A program made the translations under genes and the position numbers. DNA of 39,413 nucleotides from assembly GCA_046081705.1 (NCBI GenBank), contig JBJTWK010000015.1:1-39413 (forward strand), given 5' to 3'. Of this stretch, positions 23,229-32,221 are shown piece by piece. The DNA is from IMCC26256 sp046081705 (GTDB taxonomy: Bacteria > Actinomycetota > Acidimicrobiia > IMCC26256). The notes under the pieces were generated by a model. The model had not been told where the DNA came from, did not search any database, and saw nothing but the letters and a program-made list of their open reading frames with translations. The stretch's first letter is position 1. Each line of letters begins with the position of its first letter.

Positions 23229-25144
23229 CAGTTGCCCCCCGCCGGCGGGACGGCGGTCACCGGCGCGACCGGGAGGCCGTTGAGCGCGGCGAACACCGCC
23301 CGGGCGATCGGCGCCGCGGTCTCGGCGCCGTACCCCGCCTCCTCGGCCACCACCGCGACGACGTAGCGGGGGTTCTGGATCGGCGTGAACCCGACGAACA
23401 ACGACGTGTTCTGCTTGCCCGCGACCTGAGCGGTCCCGGTCTTGCCCCCGACGGCCGGTGGCTGCTGCGGGTAGGCGCCGAACGCGCCCAGCGCCGTGCC
23501 CTCGTCGGACCCCACGACCCCGGCGAACCCGGCGATGAGGGTGTCGCGGGCGGGCACCGGGACCCGTCCCGCGTCGACGCCCGGCAGCGTGCGCACCACC
23601 CGGCCGTCGGCGTCGAGGACGCGCGCGACGAGGCGCGGTGTCGCGAGTCGGCCGTCGGCGACGAAGGCCTGGAACGCCATCGCGAGCTGCAGCGGCGTGG
23701 CGAGCATGTCGCCCTGCCCGACCGCGAGCTGGACGTTGTCACCCGGCAGCCAGTCCGGGTACGGGAACGCATCCGGACGCGCATCGTGGACGCGCTGCTT
23801 CCACTCGGCGTCCGGCACCCGTCCGGCCGCCTCGTTCGGGAGGTCGATGCCGGTGGCCCGGCCGAAGCCGTAGAGCCGCGCGGTCTCCTGGATGATGTCA
23901 CCCCCGGCCTCGCCGCGCCGCTGCTTCGGCCAGAGCGAACCGCCGATCGTGTAGAAGTACACGTCGCTCGACACCGTCATCGCCCGCTGCAGGCTGATCC
24001 GTCCGTTCACCTCGGCGCCGTCGTTCGTGAACACCTGGTCCGAGATCTTGTAGCGCCCCTGATCGTCGATCGTGCTCGTCGCCGAGACGAGACCGGCCCG
24101 GAGCCCGGCGATCCCCGAGATCAGCTTGAAGGTGGAGCCCGGCGCGTACTGCCCGCTCACCGCCCGGTTGAGCAGCGGGTAGTGGTTGGCCGGGTCGTTG
24201 AGCGCCCGCCACGTGGTCGTGGGGATGCCGTTCGTGAACGCGTTCGGGTCGAAAGTCGGGTTCGAGGCGAGCGCCACCACCGACCCGTCGGTCGTGTCGA
24301 CGACGACGACGGAACCCGCCGGGGCCCGCAGGGTCGTGAACTTCGACTTGTCGACTACGTCGCGCTGCTGCCGGGCGCTCGCGAGCCCCTCGGCGAGGGC
24401 CTGCTCGGCCGCGCGCTGGATGTCGAGGTCGATGGTGAGCTGGACGTCGCGACCCGGCGTGGCCCGGACCCGGTTGGCGGTGCGCAGCACGCGGCCGGCC
24501 GCGTCCACCTCGTACTCGTACCGCCCGGGCCGGCCGCGCAGCGTGCGCTCGAAGGTCTGCTCGATCCCGGACTTCCCGATGTCGTTGCCGAGCGAGTACC
24601 GCTCCGACGCCGCGGCGCGCTCGAGCTCCTCGGCGTTGATCTCGCCCGTGTACCCGATCACGTGGGCCCCGATGCTCCCGTTCGGGTAGCGGCGCACGGC
24701 CATGGGTTGGGCCTTCACGCCCGGGAAGTCCGAGGCGTGCTCGCTCACGTAGGTCAGCGCCTCGATCGGCGCGTCGACCGCGACCGGCACCGGTTGGTAC
24801 GGCGAGACCCGTTGGTCGGCCAGCCGCTCGCGGATGGTCGCGGCGGGCACCGAGAGCAACTCGGCGAGGCGACCGACCACGAGGTCCCGCTCCTCGTCCG
24901 AGATGCGTCGATCGACGGTGACGACGTTCGCGATCCGGTCGTCGGCGAGCACGCGACCCTTGGCATCGAGGACCCGACCGCGCAGCGGCGGTTCCGGGAC
25001 GGTGCGGTACGAGTTGCTGGCCGCCGCGGCGACGTACTGCGAGCCCGACGCGATCTGCAGGTACCAGAGCCGGGCGAACATCGCCGCGAACACCGCGACG
25101 ATGACCACGCCGACGATGCTGAGGCGGAGGCGGGTCTCGGTCAT
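23228..25144 (-). CDS. mrdA: Class B penicillin-binding protein 2 (elongation transpeptidase)
   Basis: A 638-residue inner-membrane transpeptidase. A single N-terminal membrane anchor (about 8-28) is followed by the pedestal/dimerisation domain (about 50-210) and the transpeptidase domain. Motifs are intact: nucleophile Ser337 in STFK (337-340), SSD (392-394) and KTG (568-570). It works with RodA to cross-link new wall during elongation. The ATG at 25144 is taken because the anchor begins right after it and no GTG or ATG lies sensibly upstream; 49 nt separate it from mreD. The stop overlaps the rodA start. Confidence 0.95.
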   Translation of the reverse strand: MTETRLRLSIVGVVIVAVFAAMFARLWYLQIASGSQYVAAAASNSYRTVPEPPLRGRVLDAKGRVLADDRIANVVTVDRRISDEERDLVVGRLAELLSVPAATIRERLADQRVSPYQPVPVAVDAPIEALTYVSEHASDFPGVKAQPMAVRRYPNGSIGAHVIGYTGEINAEELERAAASERYSLGNDIGKSGIEQTFERTLRGRPGRYEYEVDAAGRVLRTANRVRATPGRDVQLTIDLDIQRAAEQALAEGLASARQQRDVVDKSKFTTLRAPAGSVVVVDTTDGSVVALASNPTFDPNAFTNGIPTTTWRALNDPANHYPLLNRAVSGQYAPGSTFKLISGIAGLRAGLVSATSTIDDQGRYKISDQVFTNDGAEVNGRISLQRAMTVSSDVYFYTIGGSLWPKQRRGEAGGDIIQETARLYGFGRATGIDLPNEAAGRVPDAEWKQRVHDARPDAFPYPDWLPGDNVQLAVGQGDMLATPLQLAMAFQAFVADGRLATPRLVARVLDADGRVVRTLPGVDAGRVPVPARDTLIAGFAGVVGSDEGTALGAFGAYPQQPPAVGGKTGTAQVAGKQNTSLFVGFTPIQNPRYVVAVVAEEAGYGAETAAPIARAVFAALNGLPVAPVTAVPPAGGN

Positions 25145-25193
25145 CGGGCTGCGATCACGGGGGCGGACGGGGACGCGGCGTCCCCGGCTCGGA

Positions 25194-25715
25194 TCACCAT
25201 CCTTGCCCACCGAGCGGTCCGGAGGGCCGCGGCCCGTCGGCGTGCAGGGCGAACCGGACGATCGGGAAGACGATCGGGGCGAACAGCGCCCCGTAGAGCG
25301 CACTGAACAGGACCGTGCGCAGGGCGACGAAGCCCCAGAGCTGCCCCTGGCCCACGATCGCCCCGACCACGCAGAAGACGAGGCCACCGAAGCACCCGGC
25401 GGCGAAGGTGAGGGCGATCGGGAACCACCAAGCGGCCCGGAGCACCGCGCCCTGGACCACCCCGACGCCGTATCCCGTGACGCTCCACGCGAGGGCGGAG
25501 AGGCCGAGCGGCGTGGACAGGAACAGGTCGAGCGCGAGCCCCGCCGCGAACCCGAACACGGCCCCGGCGGTGGGTCCGGCCGCGAAGGCCACGCCGACCG
25601 TCACCACGAGACCGATCTCGGGGGCCACCCCCGCGATGCGCAGGTTCGGCAGCACCGCGGTCTGCAGGAGCACGACCGCGACGAGCAGGAGGGCGAGTCG
25701 GATCCCTCGGATCAC
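25194..25715 (-). CDS. mreD: Rod-shape-determining protein MreD
   Basis: A 173-residue membrane protein of about five hydrophobic segments (LALLLVAVVLLQTAVLPNLRIAG at the start; TAGAVFGFAAGLALDLFLSTPLG in the middle, the most recognisable MreD stretch). MreD joins MreC in the elongasome. The start is GTG at 25715, overlapping the mreC stop by 4 nt (GTGA). Assigned mainly from its position between mreC and PBP2 together with the DLFLSTPLGLSALAW pattern. Confidence 0.9.
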   Translation of the reverse strand: MIRGIRLALLLVAVVLLQTAVLPNLRIAGVAPEIGLVVTVGVAFAAGPTAGAVFGFAAGLALDLFLSTPLGLSALAWSVTGYGVGVVQGAVLRAAWWFPIALTFAAGCFGGLVFCVVGAIVGQGQLWGFVALRTVLFSALYGALFAPIVFPIVRFALHADGPRPSGPLGGQGW

Positions 25716-26554
25716 CCGGCCGACCCCGTGCCGGTCCAGATGAGCACCCGGACGAACTGCAGCCGACTGAGATCCACCATCGGCTCGGCGAGGATGGTCT
25801 GGTCGAGGTTCCGCCGGGTCCGATCGACCGAGGTGACCGAGGCCACCGGGAGGCCGGCCGGGTAGGCCGCGTTCTGGAGTCCCGAGGTCACGAGCATCTC
25901 ACCCTGCGCGACCGGGGTGTCGGGGGCGACGAAATCCACCCGCAGCACGTCCGAGCCGGATCGCCCCTGCGCGACGGCGAAGGTGTTCGAGGTCACGAAC
26001 CGCACGCCGATGCCGGAGGCCGGATCGGTGACGAGCTGGATCGTCGCCCGCGTGCGCGAGACCCCGCTCACCCGGCCGACGACGCCCTCGCCGGCCACGA
26101 CCGGCATCCCGATGGCGATGCCGTCCCGCGAGCCGCGGTCGATCGCGATGGTGTCCTCGAAGTTGCCGGGCGACGCCGCGACGACCTCCGCGGGCACGCT
26201 CGCGATGCCGTCGATGAACGGGAGGCCCTGGTTGGCCCGCAGGCGCGCGTTCTCCCGCCGCGCCGCCCGCGACGACGACACCTCGCCACGGAGTCGACCG
26301 ACCTCGCGGCGCAGACGCCGGTTCGCGCTCGTGAGTTCGCCGGCCGAGAAGGTTCCGTCCCACCAGTCGGCGACCGGCCGGGTGAGATCCTCCACCGCGC
26401 TCTGGGCGGGCGAGAGCGCGTCGCGCGCCGCGTTGCGCACCGGACCGACCACCCCGCCCCCGCCGCGGGCGTCCAGGGTGATGAGCAGGAGCGAGGTGAC
26501 GACGAGGAGGATGAGGACGGAGCGTCGTCGCCCGGATCGTCGGTACGCCACCAT
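25712..26554 (-). CDS. mreC: Rod-shape-determining protein MreC
   Basis: A 280-residue membrane-anchored periplasmic scaffold that organises PBP2/RodA. It has a basic N-terminus, one membrane helix (about 14-30), a coiled-coil-prone segment rich in Arg/Glu (about 70-105, NRRLRREVGRLRGEV) and the MreC double beta-barrel (about 120-270: IDRGSRDGIAIGMPVVAGEGVVGRV). The ATG at 26554 gives the standard short cytoplasmic tail and lies 14 nt after the mreB stop; the same frame continues upstream into mreB, so it could begin earlier. The stop overlaps the mreD GTG. Confidence 0.93.
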   Translation of the reverse strand: MVAYRRSGRRRSVLILLVVTSLLLITLDARGGGGVVGPVRNAARDALSPAQSAVEDLTRPVADWWDGTFSAGELTSANRRLRREVGRLRGEVSSSRAARRENARLRANQGLPFIDGIASVPAEVVAASPGNFEDTIAIDRGSRDGIAIGMPVVAGEGVVGRVSGVSRTRATIQLVTDPASGIGVRFVTSNTFAVAQGRSGSDVLRVDFVAPDTPVAQGEMLVTSGLQNAAYPAGLPVASVTSVDRTRRNLDQTILAEPMVDLSRLQFVRVLIWTGTGSAG

Positions 26555-26568
26555 CGGGTGCGCCCGGA

Positions 26569-27606
26569 TCAGCTCTGTTGCGAGGAGATCAGGACCTGCT
26601 TGAGTGCCTCGAACTCCTCGAGGCACATGCCGGACCCGAGTGCCACCGAGTGCAGCGGGTTGTTGGCGACGACGATCGGCATGCCGGTCTCCGTCGCGAG
26701 CCGCTGGTCGAGGCCGCGCAGCAGTGCGCCGCCCCCGGTGATCACGATTCCTCGCTCCATGATGTCGGCGGCGAGTTCGGGGGGCGTCTTGTCGAGGGTC
26801 ACCTTGACGGCGTCGACGATCGCCGACACCGGCTCCTCGATGGCCTCCCGGATCTCACCGGTGCTCACCACGATGGTCTTCGGGAGGCCGGTGACGAGGT
26901 CGCGTCCCCGGATCTCCGCGTAGAGCTCCTCGACGAGCGGGAACGCGCTTGCGAGGTCGACCTTGATCTGCTCGGCGGTCCGCTCCCCGACCGCGAGCGA
27001 GTACTCCTTCTTCACGAAGTTGACGATCGCCTCGTCGAGTTCGTCGCCGGCGATGCGGATCGACTCGCTCGCCACGATCCCGCCGAGGGAGATGACCGCG
27101 ACCTCGGTCGTGCCCCCGCCGATGTCGACGACCATGTTGCCGGCCGGCTCGTGCACGGGCAGCCCCGCCCCGATCGCCGCGGCCATGGGCTCCTCGATGA
27201 TGAAGGCCGGCTTGCGGGCGCCGGCGTACTCGGCCGCCTCCTGCACCGCGCGCTGCTCCACCCCGGTGATACCGGAGGGCACGCAGATGACCATGCGGGG
27301 CTTGGCCCAGCGGCGCTGGTGCACCTTCTGGATGAAGTACCGGAGCATCTTCTCGCAGATGTCGAAGTCCGCGATGACGCCGTCCTTGAGCGGGCGGATC
27401 GCCTGGATGTGGCCCGGGGTGCGCCCGATCATCCGCTTCGCCTCGATCCCGACCGCCAACGGCCGACCGTCCTTGGCGTTGATCGCCACGACCGAGGGCT
27501 CGTTGAGCACGATGCCCCGACCCCGGACGTAGACGAGGGTGTTGGCCGTGCCGAGGTCGACCGCCATGTCGCGGCCGACGATGGACGAGAGCCAGGGATC
27601 GGACAC
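26569..27606 (-). CDS. mreB: Rod-shape-determining actin-like protein MreB
   Basis: A 345-residue bacterial actin that polymerises under the membrane and steers elongation. Phosphate-binding and signature blocks are intact: MAVDLGTANTLVY, CVPSGITGVEQRAV, MVVDIGGGTTEVAVISLGG and MERGIVITGGGALLRG. The length is that of the family. The start is GTG at 27606 with AGGAGG 11 nt upstream, a little far. TAGCCT at 27681-27676 could be its -10, giving a leader of about 60 nt. First gene of mreBCD-PBP2-rodA-L,D-transpeptidase. Confidence 0.97.
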   Translation of the reverse strand: MSDPWLSSIVGRDMAVDLGTANTLVYVRGRGIVLNEPSVVAINAKDGRPLAVGIEAKRMIGRTPGHIQAIRPLKDGVIADFDICEKMLRYFIQKVHQRRWAKPRMVICVPSGITGVEQRAVQEAAEYAGARKPAFIIEEPMAAAIGAGLPVHEPAGNMVVDIGGGTTEVAVISLGGIVASESIRIAGDELDEAIVNFVKKEYSLAVGERTAEQIKVDLASAFPLVEELYAEIRGRDLVTGLPKTIVVSTGEIREAIEEPVSAIVDAVKVTLDKTPPELAADIMERGIVITGGGALLRGLDQRLATETGMPIVVANNPLHSVALGSGMCLEEFEALKQVLISSQQS

Positions 27607-27675
27607 GGGGACGGGGGCCTCCTGGGCGCGGAACGGGTGCGCGGTGCGGCCAAACGGGCCGGACGGGACCCCCTC

Positions 27676-27681
27676 AGGCTA
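27676..27681 (-). promoter_or_regulatory. Candidate -10 element (TAGCCT) of mreB operon
   Basis: TAGCCT on the minus strand, 69 nt before the mreB start. Unlike most promoters here it leaves a leader with a Shine-Dalgarno. The rest of the 198-nt gap to ndk has GC-rich inverted repeats, for example CCGGGCG/CGCCCGG near 27760-27780, without a T tract. Confidence 0.4.
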
Positions 27682-27804
27682 CGGGCTGGGGAAAACGGGT
27701 GCCAGCCGCGGGGCCGTGGGACCGCCCGGCGGGCGGGCGTCCCGGTGCGCCGCGACCGGGCGATCGCCCGCCCGGGGCCTCGGATCGCGCCGGTCGGCGC
27801 CGGA

Positions 27805-28215
27805 TCAGGCCAGACCCGGGAAGAAGATCGCGATCTCGCGGGCGGCCGACTCCGGGGAGTCCGAGCCGTGGATGAGGTTCTCCCCCATCTCGATCGCGAG
27901 GTCGCCCCGGATCGTGCCCGGTGCGGCCTCGCGCGGGTTCGTCGTCCCCATGAGGGTGCGCATCACCTTGAACGCCTCGGGACCCTCCACCACCATCGCC
28001 ACGAGCGGGCTGCGGGTGATGAAGGCGACGAGCTCACCGAAGAACGGCTTCTCGGCGTGCTCCGCGTAGTGGCGGCCGGCGGTCTCGGCGTCGAGCGTGC
28101 GCAGCTCCATCGCGACGATCCGCAACTGCTTGCGCTCGATGCGGGACACGATCTCGCCGACGAGGCCGCGTTCGACGGCGTCCGGCTTGCAGAGGATGAG
28201 GGTGCGGTCAGCCAT
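27805..28215 (-). CDS. ndk: Nucleoside diphosphate kinase
   Basis: A 136-residue enzyme that transfers phosphate from ATP to other nucleoside diphosphates. The active-site His116 lies in NLIHGSDS. ADRTLILCKPDAVERGLVGEI at the start, FFGELVAFITRSP and MGTTNPREAAPGTIRGD are canonical. The ATG at 28215 lies 8 nt after TAGGTT. Its place between folC and mreB matches Streptomyces gene order. Confidence 0.98.
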   Translation of the reverse strand: MADRTLILCKPDAVERGLVGEIVSRIERKQLRIVAMELRTLDAETAGRHYAEHAEKPFFGELVAFITRSPLVAMVVEGPEAFKVMRTLMGTTNPREAAPGTIRGDLAIEMGENLIHGSDSPESAAREIAIFFPGLA

Positions 28216-28223
28216 GGCGCCGG

Positions 28224-28229
28224 AACCTA
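28224..28229 (-). promoter_or_regulatory. -10 element (TAGGTT) of ndk
   Basis: TAGGTT on the minus strand, 8 nt before the ndk ATG; no Shine-Dalgarno, so leaderless. Confidence 0.55.
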
Positions 28230-28278
28230 GCCGTCCGACCCGTACGGGCACACACCCGGCTCGACCCGGGGCGGCGGC

Positions 28279-29598
28279 TCAGGTCCGGCCGAGGAGGGCC
28301 CGCGCCGCACCCACGACGTAGAGGGACCCGGTGACGACCACCTGCTCGTCCTCGCCGAGTCCGCTCGTCGCCACCCGGACGGCGTCGGCGACCTCGGGGA
28401 CGACCCGCACGGAGTCGCCCGGGAGCCCCGCGGCCCGGGCGGCCGCGGCGAGCCGCTCGGGGTCGAGCGCCCGGGGACTCGGCGGTCGGCAGCACACGAT
28501 GGTCGTGGTCGTCGGATCGGGGGCGAGCGCGGCGATGACCTCGTCCGGGTCGCGGCCCGAGAGGACCCCGAGGACGTAGGTGCGTGCACCGCCGGCGAAC
28601 CCCTCGTCGAGCGCGGCGCGCAAGGTGCGGAGCCCGTCGGGGTTGTGCGCCCCGTCGAGCAGCACGAGCGGACGCCGCCCGACGACCTCGAGCCGTCCGG
28701 GCGAGCGCACCGCGGCGAACGCGGCCTCGACCGCCTCGGGCGACACCGGACCCCCGAGGAAGGCCTCCGCGGCGACGAGTGCCGTGGCCGCGTTCACGGC
28801 CTGGTGGGGCCCGTGGAGGGCGAGGAACACCTCGTGGTGCGTCGCGAGCGGTGTGGCGATGTCCAGCACCCGACCCCCGATCGCCAGCCGATCGGAGAGC
28901 ACCGAGAAGTCGCGCCCGGCCAGCAGCGTCCGGGCCGGTCCGCGCCCGGTGAAGATCGGGATGAGCTCGGGATCGCGCTCACCGAGCACGAGCGTCGCAC
29001 CGGGCTCGACGATGCCGGCCTTCTCCCGGGCGATCGACGCACGGTCGGGCCCGAGGTACTCCATGTGGTCGAGCCCGACGTTCGTGACGACCGCGACCGG
29101 CGCCTGCACCACGCTCGTGGCGTCCCACGTACCGCCCATGCCCACCTCGACCACCGCGACGTCGACCGCGACCTCGGCGAACAGGTCGAGTGCGGCGGCG
29201 GTGAGGACCTCGAAGTACGACGGTCGGTCGTCGATGAACTCCTCGATGGTCGCGATGCGGGTGAGGAGTTCGGCGAGACGGACCTCGTCGACGGGCACGC
29301 CGTCGAGCGCGATGCGCTCACCGACGGACTCGAGGTGCGGACTCGAGTAGGTGCCGACCGACAGGCCCTCGGCCACCAGCAGCGCGGTGAGGATCCTCGC
29401 CGTGCTCGTCTTGCCGTTGGTGCCCGTGAGGTGGATCGCCGGGAACTCGAGTTGGGGCGAGCCGAGGAGCGCGGTGAGCGCCTCGATGCGGGCGAGGGTC
29501 GGCGCGTCGCGCCGACGATCCGAGCCGGCCGGGACCCCGACCCCCGTCTCGAGGTTGATGTGACCGTCGAGCCAGGCGATCGCGTCGGCCGGCCGCAC
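28279..29598 (-). CDS. folC: Folylpolyglutamate synthase / dihydrofolate synthase
   Basis: A 439-residue Mur-ligase-fold enzyme that adds glutamate to dihydropteroate and/or folates. The P-loop is TGTNGKTSTA; TYSSPHLESVGERI, VEVGMGGTWDATS, TNVGLDHMEYLG and LLDGAHNPDG are the usual FolC/Mur blocks. The GTG at 29598 lies 3 nt after the valS stop, so it is cotranscribed with valS. The single gene may perform both the DHFS and FPGS reactions, as in other actinobacteria. Confidence 0.96.
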   Translation of the reverse strand: MRPADAIAWLDGHINLETGVGVPAGSDRRRDAPTLARIEALTALLGSPQLEFPAIHLTGTNGKTSTARILTALLVAEGLSVGTYSSPHLESVGERIALDGVPVDEVRLAELLTRIATIEEFIDDRPSYFEVLTAAALDLFAEVAVDVAVVEVGMGGTWDATSVVQAPVAVVTNVGLDHMEYLGPDRASIAREKAGIVEPGATLVLGERDPELIPIFTGRGPARTLLAGRDFSVLSDRLAIGGRVLDIATPLATHHEVFLALHGPHQAVNAATALVAAEAFLGGPVSPEAVEAAFAAVRSPGRLEVVGRRPLVLLDGAHNPDGLRTLRAALDEGFAGGARTYVLGVLSGRDPDEVIAALAPDPTTTTIVCCRPPSPRALDPERLAAAARAAGLPGDSVRVVPEVADAVRVATSGLGEDEQVVVTGSLYVVGAARALLGRT

Positions 29599-29601
29599 GG
29601 C

Positions 29602-32154
29602 TCAGGCGCCCGCGACCGGGGCCAGGTCGACCTCGACCGAGGCTTCGGGAGCCTCGTGGGTGACGATCGCCGCGGCGCGACCGGCCCCGAGCACGTCACC
29701 GCGGGCGGCGAGCAGCGCGGCGATCCGGGGGGCGACGTCGCCGACCCGCACCTCGCTCACCTCGGCCCGCATCGACACCTTCGCGTCGGACTTCGCCTTG
29801 CGGATCGCCCCGAGCACGTCGGCGGCGACCGGGTACACCGTGAGGTCGGCCCCCGCGGCGAGCGCCTCGGCCCGCAGCGGTGCGGCGTCCGGCCACGGGG
29901 CCCGGTGGACCGACCCCTCCTGCCACCACGACCAGACCTCCTCGGTCACGAAGGGCAGGTGCGGAGCGAACAGGCGCAGGATCGTGGACAGCGCCACGGT
30001 GAGCGCCCGCCGGGCCGAGCCGGCCGCGGCGTCGCCGAGCGCGCCGTACGCACGCTGCTTCACGAGTTCGAGGTAGTCGTCGGTGAGACCCCAGAAGAAC
30101 CGTTCGGCCCGCTCGAGCGCCCGCGCGTAGTCGTAGCCGTCGAAGGCCCGGGTGCACTCGTCGACGAGATCGGCGAGGGCGAGGAGCATCGACGCGTCGA
30201 GCGGCTCGGTGACCGCGTCGGCCGCCGGCCCCTCCGCCGCGGTGCCGAGCGCGAAGCGGGACGCGTTGAGGATCTTGATCGCGAGGCGTCGCCCCACCTT
30301 CATCTGCCCCACGTCGAAGGCGGTGTCGACACCGGGACGCGCGCTCGCCGCCCAGTAGCGCACCGCGTCGGAACCGTGCTCCTCGAGGAGACCCATCGGC
30401 GTGACGACGTTGCCCTTCGACTTCGACATCTTCTTGCGATCCGGGTCGAGGACCCAGCCCGAGATCGACGCGTCGCTCCACGGCAGCGAGTCGAACTCGG
30501 CGTGGGCCCGCACGACGGTCGAGAACAGCCAGGTGCGGATGATCTCGTGGGCCTGCGGTCGCAGGTCCATCGGGAACACGCGGGAGAACAGGTCGGGGTC
30601 GTCCTCCCACCCGCCGGCGAGCTGCGGGGTGAGCGATGACGTCGCCCACGTGTCCATGACGTCCGGATCACCGACGAACCCGCCGGGCACCCCGCGCTGG
30701 GACTCGTCGAAGCCCGGCGGGGCCTCGGCCGACGGATCGACCGGGAGCGCCGCCTCGTCGGGGACGATCGGGTGGTCGTGGTCGGGCCGACCATCGGCGA
30801 GCACCGGGTACCACACCGGGATCGGGACCCCGAAGAAGCGCTGCCGGCTCACGAGCCAGTCGCCGTTGAGCCCCTCGACCCACGACTCGTAACGGGCCCG
30901 CATGTACTCGGGGTGCCACGCCAGTTCGCGACCGCGGGCCAGGAGCGCCGCCCGGAGTTCGGGGTCGCGACCGCCGTTGCGGAAGTACCACTGGCGCGTC
31001 GTGACGATCTCGAGCGGCCGGTCGCCCTTCTCGAAGAACTTCACCGGGTGCTCGATCGGCTTCGGATCGCCGAGCAGCTCGCCCGACTCCCGCAGCAGCT
31101 CCACGATGCGGGTCTGGGCCTGCTTCACGGTGCGACCGGCCAACTCGGCCCACGCCGCGTCGCCGGCCGCCGTGAACGCGATCGGCGGTTCGGCGACGAG
31201 CCGCCCGTCCCACCCGATGATCGCGCGGGCCGGGAGCTGGAGCTCGCGCCACCAGATCACGTCGGTCATGTCACCGAACGTGCAGATCATCGCGATCCCC
31301 GATCCCTTCTCGGGGTCGGCGAGCGGGTGCGCGAGCACCGGCACCTCGACGCCGAAGAGCGGCGTGGTGACGGTGGAGTCGAAGAGCGGGCGGTAGCGGT
31401 CGTCGTCGGGGTGCGCGACGAGGGCCACGCACGCGCCGAGCAGCTCCGGTCGCGTCGTCTCGATGACGACGTCGTCACCTCCCGATCGATGGAAGGCGAG
31501 CGCGTGGTACGCCCCGGGCATGGTGCGGTCCTCGAGCTCGGCCTGGGCGACCGCGGTGCGGAAGTCGACGTCCCAGAGGGTCGGGGCCTCCGACTGGTAC
31601 GCCTCCCCGCGGGCCAGCATGCGCAGGAACCCGCGCTGGGACGCCCGCTGGGCACCGGCGCCGATCGTCGTGTAGGTCATCGACCAGTCGACGGACAGGC
31701 CGACGTGGCGCCACAGCTCCTCGAACTTCCGCTCGTCCTCCTCGACGAGGCGGTCGCAGAGCTCGACGAAGTTGCGGCGCGAGATCGCGAGCTGCTGCTT
31801 GCCGGGTTCGGCGGGCGGCTCGAAGTCCGGGTCGTGTGGGAGGGCCGGATCGCAGCGCACGCCGAAGTAGTTCTGGACCCGACGCTCGGTGGGCAGGCCG
31901 TTGTCGTCCCAACCCATCGGGTAGAAGACCTCGTCGCCGCGCATGCGCCGGTACCGGGCGATGGTGTCGGTGTGCGTGTAGGAGAACACGTGGCCCACGT
32001 GCAGCGACCCGCTCACGGTGGGCGGCGGGGTGTCGATCGAGAAGACCTCGTCGCGCCCGCGGGTCCGGTCGAACCGGTAGGTGCCCTGCTCCTCCCAGAT
32101 CGCGGACCAGCGATCCTCGAGGCCGTCGATGGTGGGCTTGTCGGGGATCGGCAT
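29602..32154 (-). CDS. valS: Valyl-tRNA synthetase (archaeal-like form)
   Basis: An 850-residue class Ia synthetase. The HIGH-type motif is HVGH (52-55) and KMSKS is at 575-579. The block after HIGH reads MGWDDNGLPTERRVQNYFGV, the form found in archaeal and some actinobacterial or rickettsial ValS rather than the common bacterial PGTDHAGIATQ. The C-terminus is short and lacks the long coiled coil of E. coli ValS. The CP1 editing domain (about 165-340) is present. The ATG at 32154 lies 8 nt after TAGACT. It is followed by folC after 3 nt. Confidence 0.95.
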   Translation of the reverse strand: MPIPDKPTIDGLEDRWSAIWEEQGTYRFDRTRGRDEVFSIDTPPPTVSGSLHVGHVFSYTHTDTIARYRRMRGDEVFYPMGWDDNGLPTERRVQNYFGVRCDPALPHDPDFEPPAEPGKQQLAISRRNFVELCDRLVEEDERKFEELWRHVGLSVDWSMTYTTIGAGAQRASQRGFLRMLARGEAYQSEAPTLWDVDFRTAVAQAELEDRTMPGAYHALAFHRSGGDDVVIETTRPELLGACVALVAHPDDDRYRPLFDSTVTTPLFGVEVPVLAHPLADPEKGSGIAMICTFGDMTDVIWWRELQLPARAIIGWDGRLVAEPPIAFTAAGDAAWAELAGRTVKQAQTRIVELLRESGELLGDPKPIEHPVKFFEKGDRPLEIVTTRQWYFRNGGRDPELRAALLARGRELAWHPEYMRARYESWVEGLNGDWLVSRQRFFGVPIPVWYPVLADGRPDHDHPIVPDEAALPVDPSAEAPPGFDESQRGVPGGFVGDPDVMDTWATSSLTPQLAGGWEDDPDLFSRVFPMDLRPQAHEIIRTWLFSTVVRAHAEFDSLPWSDASISGWVLDPDRKKMSKSKGNVVTPMGLLEEHGSDAVRYWAASARPGVDTAFDVGQMKVGRRLAIKILNASRFALGTAAEGPAADAVTEPLDASMLLALADLVDECTRAFDGYDYARALERAERFFWGLTDDYLELVKQRAYGALGDAAAGSARRALTVALSTILRLFAPHLPFVTEEVWSWWQEGSVHRAPWPDAAPLRAEALAAGADLTVYPVAADVLGAIRKAKSDAKVSMRAEVSEVRVGDVAPRIAALLAARGDVLGAGRAAAIVTHEAPEASVEVDLAPVAGA

Positions 32155-32162
32155 GGGGCGGG

Positions 32163-32168
32163 AGTCTA
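32163..32168 (-). promoter_or_regulatory. -10 element (TAGACT) of valS-folC
   Basis: TAGACT on the minus strand, 8 nt before the valS ATG. The clpX terminator hairpin lies immediately upstream, where a -35 would be, so no usual -35 box is available. Confidence 0.6.
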
Positions 32169-32178
32169 CGGAACGGCG

Positions 32179-32200
32179 CCCGACCGCCTCGGCGGTCGGG
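32179..32200 (-). terminator. Hairpin downstream of clpX
   Basis: CCCGACCGC (32179-32187) pairs perfectly with GCGGTCGGG (32192-32200), a 9-bp stem with a CTCG loop, 21 nt after the clpX stop. There is no T tract; its role is inferred from its place between clpX and the valS promoter. Confidence 0.6.
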
Positions 32201-32221
32201 GTTCGGCGCGGCGGAACCGGG

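Noticed and set aside
27700..27800. GC-rich inverted repeats such as GGGCGATCGCCC as an ndk terminator
   Set aside because: Stems are short, overlap alternative pairings and have no T tract; in DNA this GC-rich such repeats arise often.
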